Of a stretch of DNA of 64,000 bases, positions 33,468-42,577 are shown one piece after another. Every line of letters starts with the position of its first letter. Positions within the stretch are counted from its first letter, which is position 1. The DNA comes from Streptomyces caniferus (GTDB taxonomy: Bacteria; Actinomycetota; Actinomycetes; Streptomycetales; Streptomycetaceae), in assembly GCF_009811555.1 (NCBI RefSeq), contig NZ_BLIN01000002.1, positions 620,001 to 684,000 on the forward strand. The letters are read 5' to 3'. The notes beneath the pieces were generated by a model that saw only the letters and a program-made list of their open reading frames with translations, made no database searches and was not told where the DNA came from. The translations under genes and the position numbers were made by a program.

Positions 33468-34112
33468 TCAGTCGTTGGCGACGACGGGGTAGCGCGGCTC
33501 CAGCTCGGCCATCTGCTTCAGGGCGTCCTTGCGGTCCCGCTTGCTGAGCCGGTCGATGTAGAGGTAGCCGTAGAGGTGATCGGTCTCGTGCTGCAGGCAG
33601 CGCGCGAAGAAGCCGGTGCCCTCGATCGCGACCGGCTCGCCCTTCGCGTCCTGGCCGCGGACCACCGCGTAGTCGGGGCGGGCCAGCGAGGCGTAGGCGC
33701 CGGGCACGGACAGGCAGCCCTCGTTGGAGTCGTCCAGGATCCGGCGCTCGGCCGGCAGCTCGTCCAGCACCGGGTTGCAGATCGCGCCGACGTGCCGCAC
33801 GCCCTGGTCGTCCGGGCAGTCGTAGACGAAGACCTTCAGATCCACACCGATCTGGTTCGCGGCCAGGCCCACGCCCTCGGCGGTGCGCTGGCTGGCGAAC
33901 ATGTCGTCGATGAGCTGGGCGAGCCCCTCGTCGAACTCCGTGACGTCCTTGCACTCCTTGTGGAGCACGGGGTTGCCGACGACCGTGATCGGCCGCGAGG
34001 TGCCGCGCTCACGATGGGCGGTCTCCCGCTCCTCCGCGTCCGTGACGTCGTCGAGGAACGCTTCGTCCGCGCGCTGGTCACCGTCTTGATCAAACACAGG
34101 CTGCTGCGCCAT
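33468..34112 (-). CDS. def: Peptide deformylase
   Basis: Removes the N-formyl group from nascent proteins; metal enzyme. All three motifs are present: [18 protein letters not shown] (metal Cys) and QHETDHLYG (HExxH with two metal His). At 214 residues it is longer than the core enzyme because of an acidic N-terminal extension of about 35 residues ([16 protein letters not shown]) typical of actinobacterial members. It is convergent with the PBP gene and shares its upstream region with nothing else but the TPR gene that precedes it on the same strand. Confidence 0.94.
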   Translation of the reverse strand: MAQQPVFDQDGDQRADEAFLDDVTDAEERETAHRERGTSRPITVVGNPVLHKECKDVTEFDEGLAQLIDDMFASQRTAEGVGLAANQIGVDLKVFVYDCPDDQGVRHVGAICNPVLDELPAERRILDDSNEGCLSVPGAYASLARPDYAVVRGQDAKGEPVAIEGTGFFARCLQHETDHLYGYLYIDRLSKRDRKDALKQMAELEPRYPVVAND

Positions 34113-34181
34113 CTCCGCCGTACGCCTTCCTGAAAACCCTGAGTAGTCGCCCTACAGCCTACGGGGGCAGCGCCCGGCCCC

Positions 34182-35183
34182 TCAGCAGACCTCTTCCAGA
34201 TCCCGCCATTCCCGGGTGTCCGGGCTGTCCGCGACCCAGCCGTCCAGCAGGCCGCGCACCAGGGCGGACGGCGCCGCGATACCGCATTCGCGCTCCGGTA
34301 CCCACAGCGAGCCCGAGCCCGCCGTGCGGTGCCCCAGCGGCCCGGGGTGGCCCGGCTCGCTGTGGTCGTGCGGGTCCAGGTGCTCGCCGTCGCCCTCGTC
34401 GCTGGGCATCCGGCTCTCCGAGCACGTACGGCACAGCAGGCGGACCGACGACGACCAGTCCTCGGCGGCGAAGCCCGCATCGGCCGCCAGCCGCTCCAGG
34501 GCGTCCCGGTCGGCCTCCGTGGCGGCCTCCAGGAGCACCACCCAGGTGGGGACCGGTGAGGGCGCCCACAGCTCGATCTCGTCGAAGACCGGGTACGCCC
34601 TGGTGGCTCCGTCGGCGCCGGCCGCGGTGGTCCGCTCGCCGTGCGGGACGCCGTCGTGCAGCACCACCTCGCCCCAGCGCCGCCCGGAGGACGGCAGCGG
34701 GATCGACAGCACCTCGATACGGGCCGGGTCCAGCCGACGGCCCCAGACCACCTCGGCCTCGCCCTCCGGGGAGAGGCGGACGGCAGCGCTGCCCAGGGCC
34801 ATACCGAGCGGTTCACCGGACGGCGAGCCCTCGGCGGGGACCTTGAGGCCGTAGGCCTGCCAGGACCTGCGGGCCAGCGGCCAGTCCTGCAGGGCGGTGG
34901 CGGCGATGCCGACGTTCCACCAGTCGGGCGCCCCGGTCTCGCGGTCCAGCAGCGCGACCGCGCGCAGCCCGGCGGCCCTGGCCTGCTCCCAGTCGTGCCG
35001 GAACTTGTGCAGCAGGGCGAGGTTGAACCAGGACTCCGAGAGCCACGGCTCCATGTCCGCGGCGCGGGTCAGCAGTGCTCCCGCGTCCTCGTAACGGCCG
35101 TCGCCGATCAGCGTGAAAGCGCGGTCGGTCGCCTGCCGCCACGAGGCGGAGGGCCGATGCCGTACCTTGCCGAAGATCCTCAC
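34182..35183 (-). CDS. Tetratricopeptide repeat protein, unknown function
   Basis: A 333-residue cytosolic protein. Residues about 15-115 form TPR helices (AFTLIGDGRYEDAGALLTRAADMEPWLSE, WFNLALLHKF). The rest is an uncharacterised alpha/beta region containing WGRRLDPARIEVLSIPLP and a late CRTC pair. I chose the GTG at 35183 (VRIFGKVRHRPS) after AGGCGGGA. The frame remains open to 35537, but that part looks non-coding. No enzymatic motif is seen; it could be an adaptor protein. Confidence 0.8.
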   Translation of the reverse strand: MRIFGKVRHRPSASWRQATDRAFTLIGDGRYEDAGALLTRAADMEPWLSESWFNLALLHKFRHDWEQARAAGLRAVALLDRETGAPDWWNVGIAATALQDWPLARRSWQAYGLKVPAEGSPSGEPLGMALGSAAVRLSPEGEAEVVWGRRLDPARIEVLSIPLPSSGRRWGEVVLHDGVPHGERTTAAGADGATRAYPVFDEIELWAPSPVPTWVVLLEAATEADRDALERLAADAGFAAEDWSSSVRLLCRTCSESRMPSDEGDGEHLDPHDHSEPGHPGPLGHRTAGSGSLWVPERECGIAAPSALVRGLLDGWVADSPDTREWRDLEEVC

Positions 35184-35609
35184 GATTCCCGCCTGCTGGT
35201 TGCTCTTGATGCCGCTGAGGTGGGGTCCCGAGCGGCGTCCGGGGCCTTGTGGGGGCCCACTCGACAACCTGCCACAGATTGCCGCCGGGCTCAGCCCGGT
35301 TTGCCGGTCCCCCTGCGGCTCCTTGCCCTTCGCCGACCCCCTGAACCCCCTGAAAGGGGCTTCCTTCGCATCCAACCATGCCCATCTCGAAGGCCGCTCA
35401 TTACCCATGGGTTCCATGACATCGGGCGCTCGGCGACGGCTCAACGGCCGCGATACGGGGGCGTGAGCGGGCGGACGGCTCCCCGGGGCGGCCGGTGACC
35501 GGCCGGTGACCGTTTCCTGCCTTACCGGGGCATACACATCCGGGGCGGGGCGGCGTACGCCGGAAGGCCCGGCACCGCCCGGCCCTCGCCGCCGGAGCAG
35601 TCGGCCATC
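35184..35609 (-). other. 426-bp intergenic region
   Basis: It separates the two-gene HD-domain operon from the TPR gene, all on the minus strand. It holds the palindrome CGGCCGGTGACCGGCCG (35489-35505), a possible terminator of the HD genes, and an 11-bp hairpin CCCCTGAAAGGGG (35353-35365). A frame in phase with the TPR gene stays open across it, without a convincing start or domain. I see no other gene. Confidence 0.5.
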
Positions 35610-36950
35610 TCACACCGCCCGTCCACCGCACGCCAGGACCCGGGCCAGTGCCTCGACGACCCGGGGCTCGTGGTCCTCGGCGGTGGCCAGCCGCAGCCGC
35701 TCCAGCGCGCGCAGCGAGCCGCCGGGGCCCGCCGACTGCCCCGAGAGGTCGTCGTAGGCGTTGACGGTGCGGACGATACGGGCCGTGACCGGCTGGTCCC
35801 GGTACGGATCGGCCTGCCGCTCGACGATCACCGCGACCTCCGCGGGGACCCCGGTCTGCCGGACCACGGCGCCGCCCAGCAGCGCGATCCGGCGCTGTTC
35901 GGCGGGCGGCAGCGGCGCGGTGGCGCCCGCCGGCACCGGGTCCAGGAGCGAGAGCTGACCGATGTCGTGCATCAGCGCGGCGTATTCGAGCACATCCAGG
36001 TCCGGTTCGTTCAGACCGAGTTCGCGGCCCACGGCACGGCTGAGCGCGGCCACCCGGCGGGCGTGGCCGTGCGGGGTGTAGCCGGCGATCTCGGTGGAGC
36101 GGGCCAGCGAGGCGATGGTCTGGCGGTAGGTGGTGCGCACGGCGGCGAACCGGCGGAAGGCGAACTGGGTCAGCAGCAGCGGCAGACAGAAGACCGGCAG
36201 CGCCCACAGCCCGGCGACCGCGGTGGCCAGCGAGATCACCACTCCGGTGGCACAGATCGCCGAGCCGATGCCGGGCAGCGCCCGCAACTCGTCGCGCAGC
36301 AGCGGGCCGTACGGCCAGCCGGTACGGGCGCGGGCGAGCGCGGCCGCCAGCACCGCGTCGCACAGCGCGGTCAGCGCCATCAGACCGGTCATGAACAGCG
36401 GGTGGACCGGACCCGAGACCGCCCAGCTGTTCAGCGTCCCGGTGTTGTAGAGGGGCTGGAAGCAGGTGGCGGCGAAGCCGATGGTCAGTATCCGGCAGGC
36501 GAGGTGGTCGAGCGCCGGTCCCCGGCCGCGGGCGACGTGCGGGACGAGTCCGACCAGCCCGGCCGCCAGGACCACGGCCACGGTCTGCGGTACGCCATGG
36601 GTCGTCGGCCGTCCGCCGGCCTCACCGAGCAGGGCGTACGCCAGGGCGCCCGCCGCACCGAGCGGGGCGCCCTCGCGCTCCCCCGGCATCCGTCCCCCGG
36701 CCGCCGGTGCGGGCCCCCGGCCCACCAGCTCGCCCACCGCGATCAGGATCCCGAAGGCCAGCGCGATCCCGGGCTCGGCCAGACCCTCCCAGAGCGTCCG
36801 CCCGAGCGACCAGCAGGCGAGCGCGCCGGCCGGGGCGTAGACCGCGGCTATCACGGCGCTGCCCCGTGCGGCGGGTGCTCCGGCGCGGCCGGCCGCCGCC
36901 GGGCTCCCGGGCGGCCGGGCCGGCCGGGGCCGCTCCGGGGCGCCGCTCAT
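35610..36950 (-). CDS. HD-domain membrane protein (no GYP motif)
   Basis: A 446-residue protein with a polar Pro-rich N-terminus, about seven hydrophobic segments, and a C-terminal HD domain (HGHARRVAALSRAVGRELGL, then LMHDIGQLSLLD). The HD metal-binding pair is present, but the GYP motif of c-di-GMP phosphodiesterases is not, so its substrate is uncertain. Its ATG overlaps the stop of the upstream HD-GYP gene (ATGA), so the two are made together and may form a pair, one catalytic and one modified. Confidence 0.85.
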   Translation of the reverse strand: MSGAPERPRPARPPGSPAAAGRAGAPAARGSAVIAAVYAPAGALACWSLGRTLWEGLAEPGIALAFGILIAVGELVGRGPAPAAGGRMPGEREGAPLGAAGALAYALLGEAGGRPTTHGVPQTVAVVLAAGLVGLVPHVARGRGPALDHLACRILTIGFAATCFQPLYNTGTLNSWAVSGPVHPLFMTGLMALTALCDAVLAAALARARTGWPYGPLLRDELRALPGIGSAICATGVVISLATAVAGLWALPVFCLPLLLTQFAFRRFAAVRTTYRQTIASLARSTEIAGYTPHGHARRVAALSRAVGRELGLNEPDLDVLEYAALMHDIGQLSLLDPVPAGATAPLPPAEQRRIALLGGAVVRQTGVPAEVAVIVERQADPYRDQPVTARIVRTVNAYDDLSGQSAGPGGSLRALERLRLATAEDHEPRVVEALARVLACGGRAV

Positions 36951-38401
36951 CGCGCGCCGTCCCGCCCGGCGGCTTCGGGGTGGCGCTCGGGCCGCCGCCC
37001 GCCGCCGCCCGGCTCCCCGGGTTCCTGCGCCCTCTCCGCCCCCTGCGGCGGGCCGGCGCCCTGTCCCTCCCGCACCGTGCCGGGCTCCGCGTCCGCCGCC
37101 GTCACCAGATCGGGATCCCAGCCGTACCGGTCGAGCGACGCCGTCAGCGCCCGGACCATCCGCGGGTCGAACTGCGCCCCGGCGCACCTGCGCAGCTCCT
37201 CCACGGCCACCGGGACCGGCCGGGCCCGGCGGTAGGAGCGGGTCGAGGTCATCGCGTCGAAGGCGTCCGCGACCGCCACCACCCGGGCGAATTCCGGAAT
37301 GTGATGCCCCGTCAGCCCGTACGGGTAGCCGCGCCCGTCCAACCGCTCGTGGTGGTGCAGGATCGCCGCCCGCGCCTCCCCCAGGAAGCCGATGCCGCGC
37401 ACGATCTCGTGTCCGTACTCCGGATGCAGCTCGATCACCCGGCGCTCCTGCGGCGTCAGCGGTCCGTCCTTGCGCAACAGCCGGGTGGGGACGCCGAGTT
37501 TGCCGACGTCGTGCAGGATGCCGGCGAAGCGCAGCACCTCCACCCGGTCCTCCGCCATGCCCAGTTCCCGGGCGATCATCACCGAGGCGCGCCCGACCCG
37601 CTCGCTGTGCCCGCGCGTGTAGCGGTCCTTGATGTCCACGGCCTGCACGAGGGCGCGGATGGTGGCCTGGTGGGCGGTGCGTTCCCGGTGGTACTGCGCG
37701 AAGACCCAGCAGGACAGACACATCGGCAGCAGCACCAGCAGTGCCGCCGTCGGCCCGTACGAGCTGCGCCACAGGACCGCCATCATCAGCCCGGCCAGGC
37801 CGTGCACCAGGTGCGGCCCCAGCGACCGGGGCAGCGCGCCGCGCCAGGCGGTGCGCAGGGGGTGCCGCTCGGCGGCGACCAGCACCCCGCCGTCGAGCGC
37901 CACCAGCACCACGCAGAAGGTGAGGGCGGCGGCCGCGGCCGGCAGCAGCAGGACGGGGAACTGCGGTGCGGACAGCGGATGGTGGCCGAGGGCACGGAAG
38001 ACCCGGGCGGCCGCACAGCAGGCGAGTGCCAGCTCGGCGGCGTGCCAGAGCCTGCGGGCGCCGGCCGAGCGCGGCTTCGCGGGTCCGATCAGCGCCCCGG
38101 GGACGGCGGCCAGTGCGGCCAGGGGCGGCGGCAGCAGAAAGACCCCGGCGAGCAGGACGGGGCTGGCCCAGCCGGCGACAGAACCCTCGAACGCCCCGGC
38201 CAAACCCGTGCCGGACGGTATCCGGCCGCCCACCAGCGGGCAGCGGTGCAGCTGTTCGCACAGTGCGTACAGGGTGGCCAGGGCCAGGGTGCTGCTCCAG
38301 GGGGCGCCGGCGCCGAGCCGGGCCGCCGGGGCGGCACACAGCGCCGCGGCCAGGGCGGCGCAGCCGATATACCCTCGCGCGGCCCCCGGAAGTTCCCGCA
38401 T
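36947..38401 (-). CDS. HD-GYP-domain membrane protein
   Basis: A 484-residue protein: about seven membrane helices in the first 240 residues, then an HD-GYP domain with H-S-E-R-V, LHDVGKLGVP and the signature HHERLDGRGYPYGL. HD-GYP domains hydrolyse cyclic di-GMP or related dinucleotides. The C-terminal 60 residues are Gly/Glu/Arg-rich and probably disordered. It is located downstream of sigR-rsrA on the same strand, 185 bp from rsrA, as in S. coelicolor. The signal it senses is unknown. Confidence 0.9.
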   Translation of the reverse strand: MRELPGAARGYIGCAALAAALCAAPAARLGAGAPWSSTLALATLYALCEQLHRCPLVGGRIPSGTGLAGAFEGSVAGWASPVLLAGVFLLPPPLAALAAVPGALIGPAKPRSAGARRLWHAAELALACCAAARVFRALGHHPLSAPQFPVLLLPAAAAALTFCVVLVALDGGVLVAAERHPLRTAWRGALPRSLGPHLVHGLAGLMMAVLWRSSYGPTAALLVLLPMCLSCWVFAQYHRERTAHQATIRALVQAVDIKDRYTRGHSERVGRASVMIARELGMAEDRVEVLRFAGILHDVGKLGVPTRLLRKDGPLTPQERRVIELHPEYGHEIVRGIGFLGEARAAILHHHERLDGRGYPYGLTGHHIPEFARVVAVADAFDAMTSTRSYRRARPVPVAVEELRRCAGAQFDPRMVRALTASLDRYGWDPDLVTAADAEPGTVREGQGAGPPQGAERAQEPGEPGGGGRRPERHPEAAGRDGAR

Positions 38402-38586
38402 CGCGCCCTCCTCACCGTGCCCACCGCTCTCCCCGCGCTCTTGCGGAGCGGAGGGACCCGAGCGCTGCCTGCGCAGTGCGCCGGGGTCCGGTGAGAATAG
38501 AGGGGCTGGGGCGCCGGGGAAGGTGCATCAGCGGATCGGGCGGGACGAATCGCCCCGCCCCTCACCCCTTAGGGTGATGTGCCGCG

Positions 38587-38988
38587 TTATTCGGCGCGGG
38601 CGGTCTCGCTCCGTGCATCGGTGGATCCGGTCGCCTCGGGCGTACCGGTCCCCTCCTCGGATGCCGCCGCCTGCTCGCGCTGCGCCTGTTCCTTCTTGGC
38701 CTGTTCGAGCACGCTCACCTCGGGCACGGTCTCCCCGGCCCGGATGAGGTCGATCCGGCCCATCACCTTGGAGCGCAGGTCGCTGGGGACGTCGTCATGG
38801 CCGCAGCAGCGCTTGACGAGCTTCTTGACCGCCTGCTCCAGGCCGTACTTCTCCAGGCACGGCGAGCACTCGTCGAGATGCACCTGGAAATCTGCGCACT
38901 CCCCCGCGGGCATCTCCCGGTCGAGATACTCGTAGAGGTGGTCGAGGACCTCTGAGCAGTCCTTCTCGTGCGGGTCTCCGCAGCTCAT
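38587..38988 (-). CDS. rsrA: Zinc-binding redox-sensing anti-sigma factor RsrA
   Basis: ZAS-family anti-sigma factor that binds SigR when reduced and releases it when disulfides form. The zinc ligands are at C11, H37, C41 and C44 (HLDECSPC), with C61/C62 later; this numbering equals the well-studied S. coelicolor protein. At 133 residues it is longer than the roughly 105 of S. coelicolor because of a Gln/Glu/Ala-rich C-terminal tail. Its ATG overlaps the sigR stop (ATGA at 38985-38988), so stoichiometric synthesis is ensured. Confidence 0.95.
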   Translation of the reverse strand: MSCGDPHEKDCSEVLDHLYEYLDREMPAGECADFQVHLDECSPCLEKYGLEQAVKKLVKRCCGHDDVPSDLRSKVMGRIDLIRAGETVPEVSVLEQAKKEQAQREQAAASEEGTGTPEATGSTDARSETARAE

Positions 38989-39677
38989 GATCCCGAGCCT
39001 TTCCGGTCGTGCGACTCCGTCGTGCGCGCGGACTGCGGGTCCGCGGTCGCCCCCGCCGGGACCAGCCCGCGCTCACGGGCGTAATCCTCGAGCATGCCGC
39101 GCAGTTGGCGCCGGCCGCGGTGCAGACGGGACATCACCGTGCCGATGGGTGTCCCCATGATGTCCGCGATCTCCTTGTACGCAAACCCTTCGACGTCCGC
39201 CAGGTAGACCGCGATCCGGAACTCCTCGGGGATCTCCTGGAGCGCGGCCTTCACATCGGAGTCGGGAAGGTGGTCGAGCGCCTGCGACTCGGCGGAGCGC
39301 AGCCCCGTCGACATATGCGACTCGGCGCGCGCCAGCTGCCAGTCCTCGATCTCCTCGGCGGCGCTGCGCTGGGGCTCGCGCTGCTTCTTGCGGTAGGAGT
39401 TGATGAAGGTGTTCGTGAGGATGCGGTACAGCCACGCCTTGAGGTTGGTGCCTTCCCGGAACTGGTGGAAGGACGCGTACGCCTTGGCGTACGTCTCCTG
39501 CACCAGGTCCTCCGCGTCGGCCGGGTTGCGCGTCATGCGCAGCGCGGCGGAGTACATCTGGTCCAGGAACGTCAGCGCGTCCCGCTCGAAGCGCGCGTTG
39601 CGCTCGGCAGCGCTCTCCTGAGCCTTCTCCTCAGCCGTGCCGTCGGCCCCTGCGTCGGTACCGGTGACCGGACCCAC
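38985..39677 (-). CDS. sigR: ECF sigma factor SigR (disulfide stress)
   Basis: ECF sigma factor directing thioredoxin and thiol-homeostasis genes. The short form from the GTG at 39677 (GGAGGAG just upstream) has 230 residues: region 2 [22 protein letters not shown] and region 4 [22 protein letters not shown]. The frame continues to an ATG at 39851, adding 58 residues; the S. coelicolor gene likewise makes a longer unstable isoform, SigR', from an upstream SigR-dependent promoter. That promoter is present here at 39894-39921. Translationally coupled to rsrA. Confidence 0.94.
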   Translation of the reverse strand: MGPVTGTDAGADGTAEEKAQESAAERNARFERDALTFLDQMYSAALRMTRNPADAEDLVQETYAKAYASFHQFREGTNLKAWLYRILTNTFINSYRKKQREPQRSAAEEIEDWQLARAESHMSTGLRSAESQALDHLPDSDVKAALQEIPEEFRIAVYLADVEGFAYKEIADIMGTPIGTVMSRLHRGRRQLRGMLEDYARERGLVPAGATADPQSARTTESHDRKGSGS

Positions 39678-39893
39678 CTCCTCCAACACCGTCCTGGATC
39701 CGGATGCGGACCCACCCGATTCGGAGAATAGACGACGATCCGGTGCCGCCGCCGCTCCAGCCAGGGCGGGCTGCGTCACCTGCATCTGCGACCACGGCAG
39801 GTCGGCGGCCGGGCGGGCCGGGCAAGCGATTCCCATGCGGCGGACTCCCATTCCTCGTGCTTCACCGGACGTACTCGAGTACTACGCCTGGCA

Positions 39894-39921
39894 CAACAGC
39901 CGCATCCGGCCCGGCATTCCC
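39894..39921 (-). promoter_or_regulatory. SigR-dependent autoregulatory promoter of sigR
   Basis: On the minus strand GGGAAT (39921-39916) and GTTG (39897-39894) are separated by exactly 18 bp, an exact match to the SigR consensus. Transcription would start about 36 bp before the ATG at 39851 and so encode the long SigR isoform. A 12-bp palindrome GTACTCGAGTAC (39871-39882) lies in the predicted 5' leader. Confidence 0.85.
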
Positions 39922-40034
39922 GCCGCACGCGGTCGAGGACGGACTTCCGGGGACGGGCCGCCGTCACCGCGGGGCGGCGGTGCCGGCCGGCGCCCCCACG
40001 GCGGCCCTCTCCCGTGCGGCTGCCCGGGCCCCGC

Positions 40035-40064
40035 GCTTGCCGGCGCACCGGCGCACCGGCAAGC
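40035..40064 (-). terminator. Terminator after the alpha/beta hydrolase gene
   Basis: GCTTGCCGG and CCGGCAAGC form a perfect 9-bp stem around a GC-rich loop, 36 bp beyond the stop of the minus-strand gene. Confidence 0.65.
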
Positions 40065-40099
40065 CTGCTTGCCGCTCCGGCAAAGAAGGAGGCGGACGG

Positions 40100-40747
40100 T
40101 CAGCCGAACATCCCGTCCAGCCAGACCGCCGCCGCGTCCGTGATCACGGCCATCGACTCCGCCTCGCCGACACCCGCCTTCTTCGGCACCGCGAAGCCGT
40201 GGTCGCCGTGCGCCACCTCGGCGATCTCCGTCCCCGGCGGGAACTCCCCGGGCCGGCCGAACGGATCCCGGCCGCCCTGGACGACCAGCGTCGGCACCCC
40301 GGCACCGGTCAGCTCGTCCGCCCGGGACTTCTCCGGCCGGCCCGGCGGATGCAGCGGGAAGCTGAGCGCCAGTACGGCCTGCGCCCCCAGGTCACGCGCC
40401 GTACGGCAGGCCACCCGGGCGCCGGCGCTGCGACCGCCGGCGACCACCGGCAGCCCCGGCTTCTCCAGCGCCGGCCACAGCGCGGTCCATCCGGTGTCCA
40501 GGGTCTTCGGCGCGGGTGCCAGCTTCTTGCCCGCCACCCGCCACGGCTGCTCGACCAGCGCCACGGTGTACCCGCGGGCCGGCAGCGCGGCCGCCAGGGC
40601 CCGCAGATCGCGGGCCTCGATGCCGCCGCCCGCGCCATGGCTCAGGGCCACCACCGCCCGCGCCGGTGTGGCGTGGCGGTGCCAGGTGATCCGGGCGTCG
40701 CCCGCGGGTGTCCCGACCGTCTCGGTCTCCATCGCCCCAGTGCTCAT
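40100..40747 (-). CDS. Alpha/beta hydrolase family protein (Tex30/KANL3-like)
   Basis: A 215-residue single-domain alpha/beta hydrolase. The nucleophile elbow is GGRSAGAR, the acid is in QGGRDPFG and the His in HGDHGF, with an oxyanion-type HGAGGG near the N-terminus (SHGAGGGIEARD). This subgroup (KANL3/Tex30 domain, dienelactone-hydrolase-like) has no established substrate in bacteria. I chose the ATG at 40747; an ATG at 40732 is also possible. The frame runs on upstream without a domain. Confidence 0.85.
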   Translation of the reverse strand: MSTGAMETETVGTPAGDARITWHRHATPARAVVALSHGAGGGIEARDLRALAAALPARGYTVALVEQPWRVAGKKLAPAPKTLDTGWTALWPALEKPGLPVVAGGRSAGARVACRTARDLGAQAVLALSFPLHPPGRPEKSRADELTGAGVPTLVVQGGRDPFGRPGEFPPGTEIAEVAHGDHGFAVPKKAGVGEAESMAVITDAAAVWLDGMFG

Positions 40748-40829
40748 ACGCCCATCCTGCCCCGTGCCGCGGCCGGAGGGCCGCCGCGGCACCCCCGCGC
40801 GGCGCCCGTCCGCGGAGGCCCGCAACGGA

Positions 40830-41663
40830 TCAGAACAGCGTGCCCACCTCGGGGCCGTCGAGCTCGGCGACCAGCTCGGGTCCGTTGTTGCGGACATTGC
40901 TGACACCGGTCGGGACGGGATGGGCGCGCATCAGCCCGGCCGGCGGCGGCGCCAGCAGCTCCCGCACCTCGTCGGGGTCGGTGCGGGAGGGGTCGAGCCA
41001 GGCGTCCCAGCGGTCCGGTGTCAGCACCAGCGGCATCCGGGGGTGGATGTCGGCCAGCGACTGCGGCCCCTCACCGCCGTCGGCCCCGGCCAGCGGGGTG
41101 GTCTCGGCCTCCGTGGTGACGACCGTGCAGGTCACCCACCAGGCCAGCGGGTGATCGCCGGGCAGCGTCCGGTCCCGCCAGAATTCGTACAGCCCGGCCA
41201 TCGCCATCACCGCGCCGTCCGCGGGCGTCACGAAGTACGGCTGCTTACGGGGCCGCTTCTTCCTGCCCTGCTCCTCCAGCTGCCGCTCCGCGGCGTCGGT
41301 GACCCACTCGAAGTACCCGTCGCCGGGCAGCAGGCACCGCCGGGTCGCGAAGGCCTGCCGGTAGGACGGCTTCTCGTGCACCGTCTCGGCCCGCGCATTG
41401 ATCATCTTTGCGGCGGCCTCGGGTGATTTCGACCACGACGGGACCAGGCCCCACTTCAGCGTCCGCAACTGGCGCACCGGGCCGTCCGGCGGGAACGCCT
41501 CGGCCGCCGCGCCCTTGAGGGGGCGTTCGAGCACCGCGTGCACCCGGTCCGTCGGCGCCACGTTCCAACTGGGCGCCAGGGTCTCCGTCGGCTCCCACTG
41601 CTGAACGCCGAAGGTCCCCACCAGGTCCTCGGGGCCACGACTCGCTGCATACCTACCGCACAT
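40830..41663 (-). CDS. SRAP-family DNA-protein crosslink protein (YedK/HMCES)
   Basis: SOS-response-associated peptidase family (DUF159), 277 residues. The catalytic Cys2 at the N-terminus (MCGRY), the NARAET motif, the PGDGYFEW block and the late His in VRNN-adjacent HPV are in place. These proteins cap abasic sites in single-stranded DNA by a thiazolidine crosslink through Cys2, after removal of Met1. The start must be the ATG at 41663, because Cys2 has to be at the N-terminus. It is divergent from the M50 peptidase gene with only 35 bp between. Confidence 0.93.
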   Translation of the reverse strand: MCGRYAASRGPEDLVGTFGVQQWEPTETLAPSWNVAPTDRVHAVLERPLKGAAAEAFPPDGPVRQLRTLKWGLVPSWSKSPEAAAKMINARAETVHEKPSYRQAFATRRCLLPGDGYFEWVTDAAERQLEEQGRKKRPRKQPYFVTPADGAVMAMAGLYEFWRDRTLPGDHPLAWWVTCTVVTTEAETTPLAGADGGEGPQSLADIHPRMPLVLTPDRWDAWLDPSRTDPDEVRELLAPPPAGLMRAHPVPTGVSNVRNNGPELVAELDGPEVGTLF

Positions 41664-41698
41664 ACATGCCACACTGCCATGCCACACGAAGGGGAGAC

Positions 41699-42412
41699 AT
41701 GGACACCGACCACCTCACCGACATATGGAGCCGGGTCTTCGGGACCCAGCCCGCCCCGTCGCTCTGGCTGGTGATCATCACCGCGGTGCTGGCACTGGGC
41801 GCCATCGTCCCGCACACCGCCTGGCGGCTGTCGCGGAACGCCGTCACCATCGCCCACGAGGGCGGGCACGGACTGATCGCCCTGCTCACCGGCCGCCGCC
41901 TGGACGGCATCCGGCTGCACTCGGACACCTCGGGTCTCACCGTTTCGCGTGGCAAGCCGACCGGTCTGGGCATGGTGCTGACCGCCGCGGCCGGCTACAT
42001 CGCCCCGTCCCTGCTGGGTCTCGCGGGCGCCGCGCTGCTCGCCGCGGGGCACATCACGGCGCTGCTGTGGGGCGCGACCGCGCTGCTGCTGGCGATGCTG
42101 ATCATGATCCGTAACGCCTACGGCGTGCTCACCGTGGTGCTGACCGGCGCCGCGTTCGTGCTGGTCTCCTGGCTGACGACGCCGGAGGTGCAGGCGGCGT
42201 TCGCCTACGTCGTGGTGTGGTTCCTGCTGCTGGGCGGGGTGCGGCCGCCGTTCGAGCTGATGGGCAAGCGGCGCCGGGGCGGCGCCGCGGACTCCGACCC
42301 GGACCAGCTGGCGCGCCTGACCCATGTTCCGGCGGCCGTCTGGCTCGGCCTGTTCCATGTGGTGACGCTGTGCTCGCTGATCGGCGGCGGGCGCTGGCTG
42401 CTCGGTCTCTGA
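41699..42412 (+). CDS. M50-family membrane metallopeptidase (site-2-protease-like)
   Basis: A 237-residue membrane protein with about six hydrophobic helices. The zinc motif HEGGH (in IAHEGGHGLIALL) lies in a membrane segment, as in site-2 proteases of the compact DUF (M50B-like) type. An upstream TM helix and downstream Gly-rich segment (VLTAAAGYIAPSLLG) fit the fold. The substrate is unknown. AAGGGGAG before the ATG at 41699 is a good ribosome site. Confidence 0.85.
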   Translation: MDTDHLTDIWSRVFGTQPAPSLWLVIITAVLALGAIVPHTAWRLSRNAVTIAHEGGHGLIALLTGRRLDGIRLHSDTSGLTVSRGKPTGLGMVLTAAAGYIAPSLLGLAGAALLAAGHITALLWGATALLLAMLIMIRNAYGVLTVVLTGAAFVLVSWLTTPEVQAAFAYVVVWFLLLGGVRPPFELMGKRRRGGAADSDPDQLARLTHVPAAVWLGLFHVVTLCSLIGGGRWLLGL

Positions 42413-42417
42413 CGCCT

Positions 42418-42432
42418 GCCGCCCCGGGCGGC
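42418..42432 (+). terminator. Short hairpin after the M50 gene
   Basis: GCCGCC and GGCGGC flank a 3-nt turn directly after the stop codon; a weak terminator candidate. Confidence 0.4.
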
Positions 42433-42577
42433 GGCCGGCTCGCGTACCGCCACGCCCGGGGTGTCCGCGGCCGCCCCGCCCCCGGCAGCCGAGCGCACTA
42501 TCACTGCCGTGTTTCGCAGGGGTTGCGCCACTTTTGATCAAGATCGGCACCCTTGCCCAGCCATTAAAGTAAGGGGC

